From: Primulina eburnea
Taxonomy: Eukaryota; Streptophyta; Magnoliopsida; Lamiales; Gesneriaceae
Length of the DNA: 64,000 bases
Assembly: GCF_022965805.1 (NCBI RefSeq)
Contig: NW_027331239.1
Span: forward strand, 186,001-250,000
Direction of reading: 5' to 3'
A model generated the notes under the pieces. The model did no database searches. It saw only the letters and a list, made by a program, of their open reading frames with translations, and had not been told where the DNA came from. Numbering within the stretch: the first letter of the stretch is position 1; each line of letters opens with the position of its first letter. Positions 11,859 through 23,976 of the stretch are shown piece after piece. The position numbers were made by a program, and so were the translations under genes.

Positions 11859-13477
11859 TGTGACACCCTGACCCGATACAATTAAAATACAGCGGAATTT
11901 AAAATTTTCTTTCAAACATGGAAGGAGTTTCAAGATACATTTTATAAAAGTGTTTACAAATAACAACATGATCATTCCAATGACATAACAAAATACAAAA
12001 TATCATTAGTGTGATCATGTTACAAAATGGTACAAAATAATCATCCTTCCAATCTTCGTATGCATATGACCCCCATCCACAGTCAACGTCCCGGTCCGCC
12101 GCTCTTATCTGCATCACATGAAAATAACTGAAATGAGAATAAATCTCAGCAAGTGGAACTCTTACATAGCAATGATACATAGTATACACTGTAAAACATG
12201 GCTTTTAAATCATAAATACCATCGACTCTGAAACATGAATAACGTAGCAATAACTGTAGCAATAGCAATGGCAATAGATAGCAAAACGATGGTATTTCTC
12301 TTTTCTATGGTTGGATTGATATCAATAGTATCTGTGACTGTGGTTGCCAATATCCCATCGATATAAATCGATAACTGTGAGGGGATAAAAGCCTATGGTC
12401 GATGATCATCTAATTGCATGCAATGCTATGGCTATGATTAATCAATCCAATAAAACATTTGAATTCTCAATAGCATTTAAGGCCGTCGTTTCGCAATCTC
12501 ATAATATCTCTTGTATTCCCTTTATAACAATGGTGAGACATCAATGCCTCCAAAAGATAATCAATGAAATCAATACATAACAATGGATCAATGGAAGGGA
12601 ATAACACTTTGAAACCTTTAAAACACAATACATATAATATCATGTGAGCAAAAAGGATGAAATTCCACTTACAAACCAATAGAACACCTCCAACTATACT
12701 CTTGGTACACCACCTACAACAATAATCCATAAATAACACCAATATCAAGACTAAATCCAAGAGTCCATGCTAAATAATCCATAGAACCATCAAAACATCA
12801 AATCCAAAATAACCCTTAACTCGAAACCTCATTAGAATCGCACCAAAAACTTACCTAAGCTTCCTTATACCACGGAGAACGATGATCTCAAGTCAGAAAT
12901 CCAAATAACTCCAAGAATCAAAGGTAGGAAGCTAAAGAAATGGATGAAAACCCTTGCCAATGGAGGGAAAATCGGTAAAGAAGAGAAGGAATAGGATAAG
13001 GTATGGCCAACAACTCCCAAAAAGTGACTTAAAAACTCGCCCATACTTACACCGCGGGTGCGCCAACACAAGCACCGCGGGTGCGCTAAGCTCACGGCAA
13101 CCAAAATAAATCCCATGCACGAACACCGCGGGTGCGGTGCTACAATTACCGCGGGTGCGGTCTCACCGCGGGTGCGGTCCTTGCACTGCCGCGGGTGCGG
13201 TGATGCCACGGCCCTCCAAAACCAAAATCATGAATAGTACACCGCGGGGGCACTCATCTATGAGCGCGGGTGCACTCTACTCACGGCAATGAACAGTAAC
13301 AAAACAACTAAAAATCGATTCGAAACGCTGAAACGAACAATCAACACCAACTAACACCTCAAATAAATAATAACCAATAATACTATAGCCCAAAACACAA
13401 CTATAATCATCTAATCACATAACCCAATTAACACAATAAAGCTTAAACCGTACCGTACACCGGACTCGGCTATTACA
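11859..13477 (-). repeat. Element B 5' LTR
   Basis: This 1619-bp LTR is the partner of 6002-7620, with the same length and termini. It carries the U3 cluster at 13050-13277. Its outer end at 13477 abuts the second AGAAT. It must hold the promoter, though I see no strong TATA box. An AT-rich GAGTTTTTAAG stretch follows the motif cluster in the transcription direction. Confidence 0.95.
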
Positions 13478-15482
13478 AGAATAGCACGCAAAAGTGTTCC
13501 CAATTTCTATTGACAACTTCAGTTTGTCCATCCGTTTGAGGAAGACAAGTAGTAGAAAACAACAATTTTGTGCAAAGTTTAGCCCATAAAGTATTCCAAA
13601 ATTAACTCAAGAATTTAACATCGCGACCAGAAACAATAGTCCTAGGCATGCCATGCAACCTAGCGACTTCTCTAAAGAACAAGTCCGCAATGTTTGAAGC
13701 ATCATCGGTTTTATGACAAGCTATAAAATGTGCCATCTTAGAGAATCTATCCACAAAAACAAAAATAGAATCCCTCCCTTTCTTAGTCCTAGGCAACCCC
13801 AAAATAAAGTCCATAGAAATGTCAATCCAAGTTCTTTTTAAGAATAACACGCAAAAGTGTTCCCAATATCTATTGACAACTTCAGTTTGTCCACCCGTTT
13901 GAGTATGACAAGTAGTAGAAAACAACAATTTTGTGCCAAGTTTAGCCCATAAAGTATTACAAAAGTAACTCAAGAATTTAACATCGCGAACAGAAACAAT
14001 AGTCCTAGGCATGCCATGCAACCTAGCGACTTCTCTAAAGAACAAGTCCGCAATGTTTGAAGCATCATCAGTTTTATGACAAGCTATAAAATGTACCATC
14101 TTAGAGAATCTATCCACAACAACAAAAATAGAATCCCTCCCCTTCTTAGTCCTAGGCAACCCCAAAATAAAGTCCATACAAATGTCAATCCAAGTTCTTT
14201 TTAAGAATAGCACGTAAAGGTGTTCCCAAAGTTCTATTGACAACTTCAGTTTGTCCATCCGTTTGAGGATGACAAGTAGTAGAAAACAACAATTTTGTGC
14301 CAAGTTTAGCCCATAAAGTATTCCAAAATTAACTCAAGAATTTAACATCGCGACCAGAAACAATAGTCCTAGGCATGCCATGCAACTTAACGACTTCTCT
14401 AAGGAACAAATCCGCAATGTTTGAAGCATCATTGGATTTATGACAAGCTATAAAATGTCCAATCTTAGAGAATCTATCCACAACAACAAAAATAGAATCC
14501 CTCCCCTTCTTAGTCCAAGGCAACCCCAAAATAAAGTCCATTGAAATGTCAATCAAAGTTCTTTTTAAGAATAGCACGCAAAAGTGTTTTCAATTTCTAT
14601 TGACAACTTCAGTTTGTTCATCCGTTTGAGGATGACAAGTAGTAGAAAACAACAATTTTGTGCAAAGTTTAGCCCATAAAGTATTCCAAAAGTAACTCAA
14701 GAATTTAACATCGCGACCAGAAACAATAGTCCTAGGCATGCCATGCAACCTAACGACTTATCTAAAGAACAAATCCGCAATGTTTGAAGCATCATGGGTT
14801 TTATGACAAGCTATAAAATGTACCATCTTAGAGAATCTATCCACAACAACAAAAATATAATCCCTCCGCTTCTTAGTCCTAGGCAACCCCAAAATAATAT
14901 CCATAGAAATGTCAATCAAAGTTCTTTTTAAGAATAGCACGCAAAAGTGTTCCCAATTTCTATTGACAACTTCAGTTTGTCCATCCGTTTGAGGATGACA
15001 AGTAGTAGAAAACAATAATTTTGTGCAAAGTTTAGCCCATAAAGTATTCCAAAAGTAACTCAAAAATTTAACATCGCGACCAGAAACAATTGTCCTAGGC
15101 ATACCATGCAACCTAGCGACTTCTCTAAAGAACAAGTCCGCAATGCTTGAAGCATCATCGGTTTTATGACAAGCTATAAAATGTACCATCTTAGAGAATA
15201 TATCCACAACAACAAAAATAGAATCCCTCCCCTTCTTAGTCCTATGCAACCCCAAAATAAAGTCCATAGAAATGTCAATTAAAGTTCTTTTTAAGAATAG
15301 CACGCAAATGTGTTCCCAAAGTTCTATTGCCAACTTCAGTTTGTCCATCCGTTTGAGGATGACAAGTAGTAGAAAACAACCATTTTGTTGCTAGTTTAGC
15401 ACATAAAGTCTTCCAAAAGTAACTCAATAATTTAACGTCGCGACCAGAATACAATAGTCCTAGGCATGCCATGCAACTTAAA
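13478..15482 (-). repeat. Integrase-derived satellite, block 2 (~5.5 monomers)
   Basis: This block continues block 1 in the same monomer phase after element B is removed (...ttaagaat then agaatagcacgc). It contains six monomer junctions: four of the 363-bp type, two of the 364-bp type. The variant [17 protein letters not shown] occurs again at 14329-14577. The stretch 14755-15482 is a close copy of 1452-2180, sharing the rare acttatctaaag. Open frames of 233 codons (13602-14303) and 196 codons (14758-15348) cross monomer borders. The block ends at the target site of element C. Confidence 0.92.
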
Positions 15483-17066
15483 TGTGACACCCCGATCCTC
15501 TTTTAAAATAAATACGCAGCGGAAATAAAATTTTTCTCTTTAAAATATACGGAAGGAGTTTCAAAATACATTTCATCAAATATCTTTACAAAATAAATAC
15601 ATGATCATTTAAATGACATAACAAAAACAAAATATCATTCCTATGATCATGCCAAAATCCTCCTTCCAACGGTGTATGCATATGACCCCCGATCTACAGT
15701 CAACGTCCCGAGGCACCACTCTGATCTGCATCACATGAAAATAACTGAAATGAGAATAAATCTCAGCAAGTGGAACTCTTATATAACAATGAACAATAAC
15801 TCTGTAAAACATCTCATTGAAATCATAAATACCATCAACTCTGAACTGTAAACTCTGAATATCAATAACATAGCAATAGCATAAAAATATGATGGTATTT
15901 CTCTTTTGCTCTGGGATTGATATCAATAGTATCTCTGCTCTGGGGTTGCTCGTATCCCAAATCGATATAAATACCGATAACTCTGAGGGATATAAGCCTC
16001 TGGGCAATGATCATCTAATATTGCATGCAATCTCTGACTATGTATTTATCAATCCGAAAACATTTAAACTCTTCTCTGGTTTTAACAATCACTTTGAACT
16101 CTATATATCTCTTTGTATTCCCTTTAATCAATAATGAGACATACAATGCCTCCAATACATATAACAATACATACTATGGATCAAATGAAAGGGAATAACA
16201 CAATAAACCCTTTGAAACACATACATATAAAATCATGTGAGCAAAAGGAATGAATTTCCACTTACAAACCACAACAAACACCTCAACTTAGCTCTTGATC
16301 ACCACCTACAACAAATAATCCACAAATAACACCAATATCAACTAAATATCCAAGATTACAAGCTAAATAATCCATAAATCCACATAAACAACCAACCTAA
16401 ACAACTCTTAATTTACAACCTTAACAGAATCGCACCAAAAACTTACCCAAGCTTCCTAGCACCAAGGAGAACGTCGAACTCAAGTCGAAATTCCAAACAA
16501 ACGCCTGAATCGAAGATAGGAATGGAAAGAAATGACTAAAAACCCTAGAAATGGAGAGAAAAGTCGAGAATGGAGGAGAAAAGAAAGGGAAAGTATGGCC
16601 AACCACTCCAAAAAGTAGCTTAAAAACTCGCCCATACCTTCACCGCGGGTGCGCTCCTCTAAGCACCGCGGGTGCGCAATGGTTACGGCATTCTCAAAAA
16701 TTCTGGAACACGAACAGCGCGGGTGCGGCGACGCAAGCAGCGCGGGTGCGGTCTCTACCGCAGGGGCGGTCTCTACATCACCGCGGGTGCGGTGTGCTCA
16801 CGGCATTCCGACTCCAAAACAGCACAGTACACCGCGGGGGCACTCCAGTTAAGAGCGCGGGTGCACTCAAGCCACGGCCAAGCACTATTCCCATGCAACT
16901 AGAATCGATCCGAAACTCTGAAACGAACAACCAACATCAACTAACACCTCAAGACAATAAAACTAACAATACTATAGCCCAAAAATACAACTCTGAACAT
17001 CTAATCAAATATCCCAAATAACAAACGAAACTTAAATCGTACCGTACACCGGGCTCGGCTATTACA
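15483..17066 (-). repeat. Element C 3' LTR
   Basis: This 1584-bp LTR has minus-strand ends TGTAATAGCC and GGGTGTCACA. The polypurine tract lies at its inner edge. It is related to the D LTR more closely than to the B LTR. Confidence 0.95.
16641..16868 (-). promoter_or_regulatory. U3 GC-rich motif cluster, element C
   Basis: About eight variants of caccgcgggtgcg occur within 230 bp of U3, including GCGCGGGTGCGG and CCGCAGGGGCGG forms. The second copy is at 22832-23059. The small ORFs rich in RG or AG dipeptides across it are translations of the motif, not genes. Confidence 0.6.
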
Positions 17067-17106
17067 ATCTCCCCCCCTTAAGGGAATTTCGTCCGCGAAA
17101 TTGACG
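17067..17106 (-). promoter_or_regulatory. Element C polypurine tract
   Basis: On the minus strand TAAGGGGGGGAGAT (17067-17080) precedes the 3' LTR. It is preceded by AATTTCGCGGACGAAATT, the inverted repeat shared by all resident elements. Confidence 0.85.
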
Positions 17107-20100
17107 TCACGGCACGAACAACTCAGGATACTTCTCTCTCATCTCATCCTCTGGATCCCACGTAGCCTCCTCTAACAAATGGTTCCTCCAAAGAACTTTA
17201 ACGATGCCGATCTCTTTGTTCCTCAGAACTCTAACTGTGCGATCCAAAATCTGAATCGGAATCTCTTGATACGTCAAATTCGGCGTCAAGTCCAATGGCT
17301 CATGGCGTAGAACATGGGAAGGATCTGCAACATACTTCCTGAGCATCGAAACGTGAAACACATTATGAACTCTGTCAAGATCTGGAGGTAGGGCTAATCT
17401 GTAGGCTCTGTCACCAACTCTGTCCAAAATCTCGAATGGACCAATAAATCTAGGACTCAACTTGCCCTTCTTGCCAAATCTCATCACACCCTTGAGAGGT
17501 GCTATCTTCAGAAACACGTGGTCGCCAATCTCGAACTGCAAAGGTCTGCGACGAACATCTGCATAGCTCTTCTGTCTGGACTGGGCAGTCTTCATCCTTT
17601 CTCTGATAACAGCAACAACATCAGCAGTCTGCTGGACCAACTCTGGTCCCAACATCTTCCTCTCACCAACCTCGTCCCAATACAAGGGAGACCTGCACTT
17701 CCTGCCATAAAGTGCCTCATACGGTGCCATGCCAATCGTCGCCTGGTAGCTATTATTATAAGTGAACTCAGCCAAAGGCAACAAAGAATCCCAGCTACCT
17801 GGAAAGTCAATAGTACACGCTCTGAGCATATCCTCAAGAATCTGAATGACTCTCTCTGACTGACCATCACTCTAAGGATGATAGGCTGTACTGAACGCTA
17901 ATCGCGAACCCATAGCTCTGTGCAAACTCTTCCAAAACTCTGAAGTAAATCTGGGGTCACGATCAGACACGATCGACACAGGGACACCATGAAGTCTTAC
18001 AATCTCTGCTATGTAGTCCTCGGCATACTGGTTCATCGAATACGTCGTCTTGACTGGAAGAAAGTGCGCTGACTTAGTCAATCTATCAACGATAACCCAA
18101 ATAGAATTGAAACCTCTCCGCACTCTGGGAAGACCAGTCACGAAATCCATCGTAATATGCTCCCACTTCCACTGAGGAATCGGCAACGACAACAATGTCC
18201 CAGCAGGTCTCTGGTGCTCAATCTTCACCTGCTGACAAGTAAGGCACTGAGAAATGAATACGGCAACATCCTTCTTCATACCTGGCCACCAGTAGAGTCG
18301 ACGAAAATCCTGATACATCTTCGTACTGCCTGGATGAATCGAATACGGCGCGGTATGAGCCTCTGTCAGAATATCTCTACGAATATCGTCGCCAGAAGGA
18401 ACACAAATACGACCTCTGAAAGTCACCAAACCATCACCATTCAAGGCAAACTCTGAATTACCTCTAATCTCTGCTCTATCTCTCAACTCTGTCAACTGAA
18501 CATCAGTCGACTGCTCTCTACGGATCCTGTCCGTCAATGAAGATCGAATAACTAACGCTGAAAGACGAGCAATGGTGCCTGGAATCACCAGATCAATCTC
18601 CTCTCTCTGCAAATCCATCAGCAACGGTCTCTGAATCAAAGAACTCAATGAAACACTCGACTTGCGGCTTAAAGCATCAGCCACAACATTCGCCTTCCCT
18701 GGGTGATAACTGATAGTTACATCGTAATCCTTGACAAGCTCTAACCACCTCCTCTGCCGCATATTGAGCTCTTTCTGCGAGAACAGATACTTCAAACTCT
18801 TGTGGTCTGTGAAGATCTCACACTTTTCGCCATACAAGTAATGTCTCCAAATCTTCAAGGCGAAAACCACAGCTGCTAGCTCCAAATCGTGCGTCGGATA
18901 ATTCTTCTCATAGTCCTTCAACTGGCGAGAAGCATAGGCAATGACCTTACCTCGCTGCATCAACACTGCACCGAGACCCTTCTTCGACGCATCGGTAAAG
19001 ACCACAAAATCCTCTGAACCACTGGGCAATGCGAGAATAGGAGCTGACGTCAATCTATCCTTCAACTCCTGAAATGCGCTCTGGCAATCTATAGACCACT
19101 CGAACTTCACAGTCTTCCTTGTCAGATTGGACAATGGCAGGGCAATCTTGGAAAAATCCGAAATGAAACGACGATAATAACCCGCCAAACCAAGGAAACT
19201 GCGTACCTCTGAAACAGTCGTAGGAATAGGCCACTTCTGAATCGCCTCTATCTTCATCGGATCAACAGCAATGCCATCCCTCGAAACGACATGGCCTAGA
19301 AAAGAAATCTGATCCAGCCAAAACTCACACTTCTTCAACTTAGCAAACAACCTCCGCTCTCTCAACAACTGGAGAACAACTCTGAGATGCTCTGAATGAA
19401 GCTCTCTGGTCTTGGAATAGATCAATATATCGTCGATAAAGACAATGACGAAGCTATCCAAATACGGCTTGAACACACGGTTCATCAGGTCCATGAAAAC
19501 AGAAGGGGCATTGGTCAAACCAAAAGACATCACGAGTAACTCATAGTGACCATACCTGGTCCTGAAAGCCGTCTTAGGGATATCAGACTCCCTAACCTTC
19601 AACTGATAGTAGCCAGACCGAAGATCAATCTTCGAGAAAACAGTGGCACCCTGGAGTTGGTCAAATAGATCGTCAATCCGTGGCAACGGATACTTGTTCT
19701 TGATCGTCACTTTGTTGAGCTCTCTGTAATCGATACACAGACGCAAAGACCCGTCCTTCTTCTTAACAAATAGAACCGGAGCTCCCCAAGGCGAAGAACT
19801 CGGACGAATGAAACCCTTATCTAGAAGATCCTGCAACTGCGTCTTCAACTCTTTCATCTCGGTAGGAGCCATCCTATACGGAGCCTTAGAAATAGGAACC
19901 GTACCTGGAGCAAGATCAATAACAAACTCTACATCTCTATCCGGCGGCAAACCCGGAACATCATCCTCAAACACATCCGCAAACTCCCTCACCACATCAA
20001 TATCATCAATATTCAACTTAATCAGTCTATCCATATCCACAACAGATGCTAGAAAAACATCACAACCTCTACACAAAAGCCTCTCAGCATCAAGACACGA

Positions 20101-21537
20101 AATAAAAGGAAGGACCAGCGAAGTACCTGAGCTGGCGAGAACTCCTCCCTGGCCATCATCTGCAAAAGTCACCGTCTTAGCAACGCAATCAATAACAGCA
20201 CGATAGGTCGACAGCCAATCCATGCCAAGAATAACATCAAAGGCAACCATCGGGATCACAATCAAATCAGCAAAGACCTCTCGATCAACAAAACGAACGG
20301 GGCACGCATACACTATGGAAGTCGGGCACAAAACATCTCCCGAAGGCAAAACAACACTAAGCTGAAGGGGAATAACAGAAGGAACTATACCCAAAGATCT
20401 CAAAAACAATTCAGACATAAAAGAATGAGTAGCACCAGTATCAATCAAAGTAGTAGCTACTCTGCCTGAAATTAAAATGGAACTAGAGATTACAGAAGAA
20501 TTACGATTAATACCTTCCTTAGTCATCGAAAAGATACGACCCTGCACTTTCTCCTGGCTAGCTCCCCTAGGACAATCTCTGGAAATATGGCCTGGCATGC
20601 CACAACGATAACAAGAACGAGAGCCAAATCTACACTCTCCACGATGGGGTCTGCTACACTTGGGACACAAAGATCTCTCAGAATCAGACGGAGCAACTGG
20701 CGCTGACGGTGGCCTAGGACTCTGATCCACCTTGCCCTTCCCCTTGAATCGATCTCTGCCACGCTGACCTGAACTCTGGCCTCTTTGAACACTAGCCTGG
20801 TGCCTCGCCTGCCTCTCCCTGGCGATATCCTTCTCGTCCTGCTCTGCTAGCAACGCCTTGGACACAATCTCCTTGAAAGTCACAGCCTTGGACATATTGA
20901 TATCACGCCTGATCTCCGCTCTAAGGCCTCGAATGAAGTGAGCACCTTTATCTTTATCACTGGTAGCAATGTACGGAGCAAAAAGGCAACCCTCCTCGAA
21001 CCTGAGAATATACTCGTCCACATTCAAGCTCCCCTGACGAAGCTCCAAGAACTCTGTGACCTTCCTCGCTCGCAGTGCATCAGGAAAGTACTTGTCGTAG
21101 AAAAGCTCAGTAAACTCAGACCACTTCAAAGTAGAAACATCAATGCCAACCTTGGTCGCATTCCACCACAAACGTGCAGCTTTAACCAGCATGAAAACAG
21201 CACAACTGATACGATCTCTGTCCTCATAGTGGAGATGATCAAAAATCGCCTCCAAAGCCTTGACCCACTCTACTGCAGCTAAAGGATCGGAGCTGCCTGG
21301 AAACTCGGGTGGATCCATCCTCTTAAACGCAGAAAAGATAGCATCAGAACCAACTGCTACTGGAGCAACCTGCCCCCTACCTTGGTCTCTGCCCTGGCCT
21401 GCTCCTTGCAGTCTAAGCAGCTGCTGGATCTGCTCACTGTGAACCTTAGCCTGCTCCTTCAGTAACTTGCCGAACTCGTCGACAACTCTCGAAGACGAAC
21501 TATCCTCCCCCTCTGACGCCTTACGCTTAGGAGGCAT
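17107..21537 (-). pseudogene. gag-pol: Element C Gag-PR-Pol polyprotein with one internal stop
   Basis: From ATG at 21535-21537 the frame runs 1476 codons with a single stop at 17872-17874, where CAG in YHPQSDGQ has become TAG. The reading frame then continues in phase to 17107. Approximate domains are: Gag 70-230, zinc knuckle [14 protein letters not shown] near 308, and aspartic protease with [10 protein letters not shown] near 364 and VILGMDWL about 65 residues later. RT starts near 556 with FIDD near 701, and RNase H lies near 850. The integrase has MDF near 1131 and SDRD near 1192. The stop is codon 1222, about six residues before the catalytic Glu, so the truncated product lacks the third catalytic residue and the chromodomain. 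Codons 342-459 form the GT-AG cassette described separately. Confidence 0.94.
20160..20513 (-). other. Putative exitron encoding the aspartic protease (354 nt)
   Basis: On the minus strand the segment begins AAGGAAG|GTATTAAT and ends GACTTTTGCAG|ATGATGG. It therefore has plant-like 5' and 3' splice sites, is 354 nt long (118 codons) and is stop-free, which is the definition of an exitron. It holds the DTG protease motif and the VILGMDWL region. Removing it gives AAGGAAGATGATGG, exactly the sequence found in element B (junction 10713/10714) and, with one base difference nearby, in element D (junction 26721/26722). C is 1476 codons and D is 1358, a difference of exactly 118. Splicing is inferred from this comparison; no RNA evidence is available here. 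Confidence 0.75.
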
Positions 21538-21673
21538 CCTCTACTCTACAATGCTCACAAGATACCAATCAATACATAACAATAGATAGATGCAAAGAAA
21601 ACATACCCGGACAGTTGAAAGTAGACGAAGTCATATGCATTGGTCCGAAGAACACCGCTCTGATACCACTAAA
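21538..21673 (-). promoter_or_regulatory. Element C leader with primer-binding site
   Basis: This leader is nearly the same as those of A, B and D. TGGTATCAGAGC lies on the minus strand at 21657-21668, five bases from the 5' LTR, and is the initiator tRNA-Met primer site. Confidence 0.9.
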
Positions 21674-23257
21674 TGTGACACCCCGATCCTCTTTTAAAAT
21701 AAATACGCAGCGGAAATAAAATTTTTCTCTTTAAAATATACGGAAGGAGTTTCAAAATACATTTCATCAAATATCTTTACAAAATAAATACATGATCATT
21801 TAAATGACATAACAAAAACAAAATATCATTCCTATGATCATGCCAAAATCCTCCTTCCAACGGTGTATGCATATGACCCCCGATCTACAGTCAACGTCCC
21901 GAGGCACCACTCTGATCTGCATCACATGAAAATAACTGAAATGAGAATAAATCTCAGCAAGTGGAACTCTTATATAACAATGAACAATAACTCTGTAAAA
22001 CATCTCTTTGAAATCATAAATACCATCAACTCTGAACTGTAAACTCTGAATATCAATAACATAGCAATAGCATAAAAATATGATGGTATTTCTCTTTTGC
22101 TCTGGGATTGATATCAATAGTATCTCTGCTCTGGGGTTGCTCGTATCCCAAATCGATATAAATACCGATAACTCTGAGGGATATAAGCCTCTGGGCGATG
22201 ATCATCTAATATTGCATGCAATCTCTGACTATGTATTTATCAATCCGAAAACATTTAAACTCTTCTCTGGTTTTAACAATCACTTTGAACTCTATATATC
22301 TCTTTGTATTCCCTTTAATCAATAATGAGACATACAATGCCTCCAATACATATAACAATACATACTATGGATCAAATGAAAGGGAATAACACAATAAACC
22401 CTTTGAAACACATACATATAAAATCATGTGAGCAAAAGGAATGAATTTCCACTTACAAACCACAACAAACACCTCAACTTAGCTCTTGATCACCACCTAC
22501 AACAAATAATCCACAAATAACACCAATATCAACTAAATATCCAAGATTACAAGCTAAATAATCCATAAATCCACATAAACAACCAACCTAAACAACTCTT
22601 AATTTACAACCTTAACAGAATCGCACCAAAAACTTACCCAAGCTTCCTAGCACCAAGGAGAACGTCGAACTCAAGTCGAAATTCCAAACAAACGCCTGAA
22701 TCGAAGATAGGAATGGAAAGAAATGACTAAAAACCCTAGAAATGGAGAGAAAAGTCGAGAATGGAGGAGAAAAGAAAGGGAAAGTATGGCCAACCACTCC
22801 AAAAAGTAGCTTAAAAACTCGCCCATACCTTCACCGCGGGTGCGCTCCTCTAAGCACCGCGGGTGCGCAATGGTTACGGCATTCTCAAAAATTCTGGAAC
22901 ACGAACAGCGCGGGTGCGGCGACGCAAGCAGCGCGGGTGCGGTCTCTACCGCAGGGGCGGTCTCTACATCACCGCGGGTGCGGTGTGCTCACGGCATTCC
23001 GACTCCAAAACAGCACAGTACACCGCGGGGGCACTCCAGTTAAGAGCGCGGGTGCACTCAAGCCACGGCCAAGCACTATTCCCATGCAACTAGAATCGAT
23101 CCGAAACTCTGAAACGAACAACCAACATCAACTAACACCTCAAGACAATAAAACTAACAATACTATAGCCCAAAAATACAACTCTGAACATCTAATCAAA
23201 TATCCCAAATAACAAACGAAACTTAAATCGTACCGTACACCGGGCTCGGCTATTACA
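21674..23257 (-). repeat. Element C 5' LTR
   Basis: This 1584-bp LTR is the partner of 15483-17066, with a U3 cluster at 22832-23059. Its outer end at 23257 abuts the target copy TTAAC, which continues directly into satellite sequence. Confidence 0.95.
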
Positions 23258-23976
23258 TTAACGACTTCTCTAAAGAACAAATCCGCAATGTTTGAAGCAT
23301 CATCGGTTTTATGACAAGCTATAAAATGTGCCATCTTAGAGAATCTATCCACAACAACAAATATAGAATCCCTCCCATTCTTAGTCCTAGGCAACCCCAA
23401 AATAAAATCCATAGAAATGTCAATCCAAGTTTTTTTTAAAAATAGCACGCAAAAGTGTTCCCAAAGTTCTATTGACAACTTCAGTTTGTCCATCCGTTTG
23501 AGGATGACAAGTAGTAGAAACAACAATTTTGTGCCAAGTTTAGCCCATAAAGTATTCCAAAAGTAACTCAAGAATTTAACATCGCGACCAGAAACAATAG
23601 TCCTAGGCATGCCATGCAACCTAACGACTTCTCTAAAGAACAAATCCGCAATGTTTGAAGCATCATGGGTTTTATGACAAGCTATAAAATGTGTCATCTT
23701 AGAGAATCTATCCACAACAACAAAAATAGAATACCTCCCCTTCTTAGTCCTATGCAACCCCAAAATAAAGTCTTTAGAAATGTCAATCCAAGTTCTTTTT
23801 AAGAATAGCACGCAAAAGTATTTCCAAAGTTCTATTGTCAACTTCAGTTTGTCCATCTGTTTGAGGATGACAAGTAGTAGAAAACGTCAATTTTGTGCCA
23901 TGTTTAGCCCATAAAGTATTCCAAAAGTAACTCAAGAATTTAACATCGCGACCAGCAACAATAGTCCTAGGCATGC
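23258..23976 (-). repeat. Integrase-derived satellite, block 3 (2 monomers)
   Basis: These two monomers both have the 364-bp type junction. Together with the end of block 2 they match block 1 from about 2180 onward, including the rare aaatatagaatccctcccattc. An open frame at 23140-23856 crosses both monomers and runs into the element C LTR, so its last part is not satellite. Gly or Ala variants (SGRD, AGRD) replace SDRD. The block ends at the CATGC duplication of element D. Confidence 0.9.

Larger units (their letters stand above)
6002..13477 (-). mobile_element. Element B: complete chromovirus lacking protease
   Basis: This is a complete 7476-bp LTR retrotransposon on the minus strand, inserted in the satellite and flanked by AGAAT at 5997-6001 and 13478-13482. 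Both LTRs are 1619 bp and differ at about six positions by eye, so the insertion is fairly recent. The primer site, polypurine tract and a 1354-codon Gag-Pol are intact. The aspartic protease region is precisely absent. RT, RNase H, integrase and a Tekay/Del-type chromodomain tail are present. The element could be transcribed and reverse transcribed but would need protease supplied in trans. Confidence 0.95.
15483..23257 (-). mobile_element. Element C: complete chromovirus with protease, one stop
   Basis: This 7775-bp element lies on the minus strand in the satellite. Both LTRs are 1584 bp and differ at about two positions by eye (near 15811 and 15997), so the insertion is young. The target duplication is TTAAA (15478-15482) against TTAAC (23258-23262), one mismatch. 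It has the same organisation as B and D but keeps the aspartic protease segment. The Gag-Pol frame has one nonsense codon in the integrase, so this copy is probably not autonomous now. Confidence 0.94.

Noticed and set aside
16551..17021. Open frames rich in RG, AG or AHMR peptides inside LTRs (also near 22742, 24141, 34437, 46057 and 60067)
   Set aside because: They are translations of the U3 motif arrays and occur on both strands without homology or start context.
19808..20206. Antisense open frames within gag-pol (for example 19808-20206, 26624-27073, 37350-37733)
   Set aside because: Each mirrors a conserved coding strand and recurs in every related copy, as expected for shadow frames.
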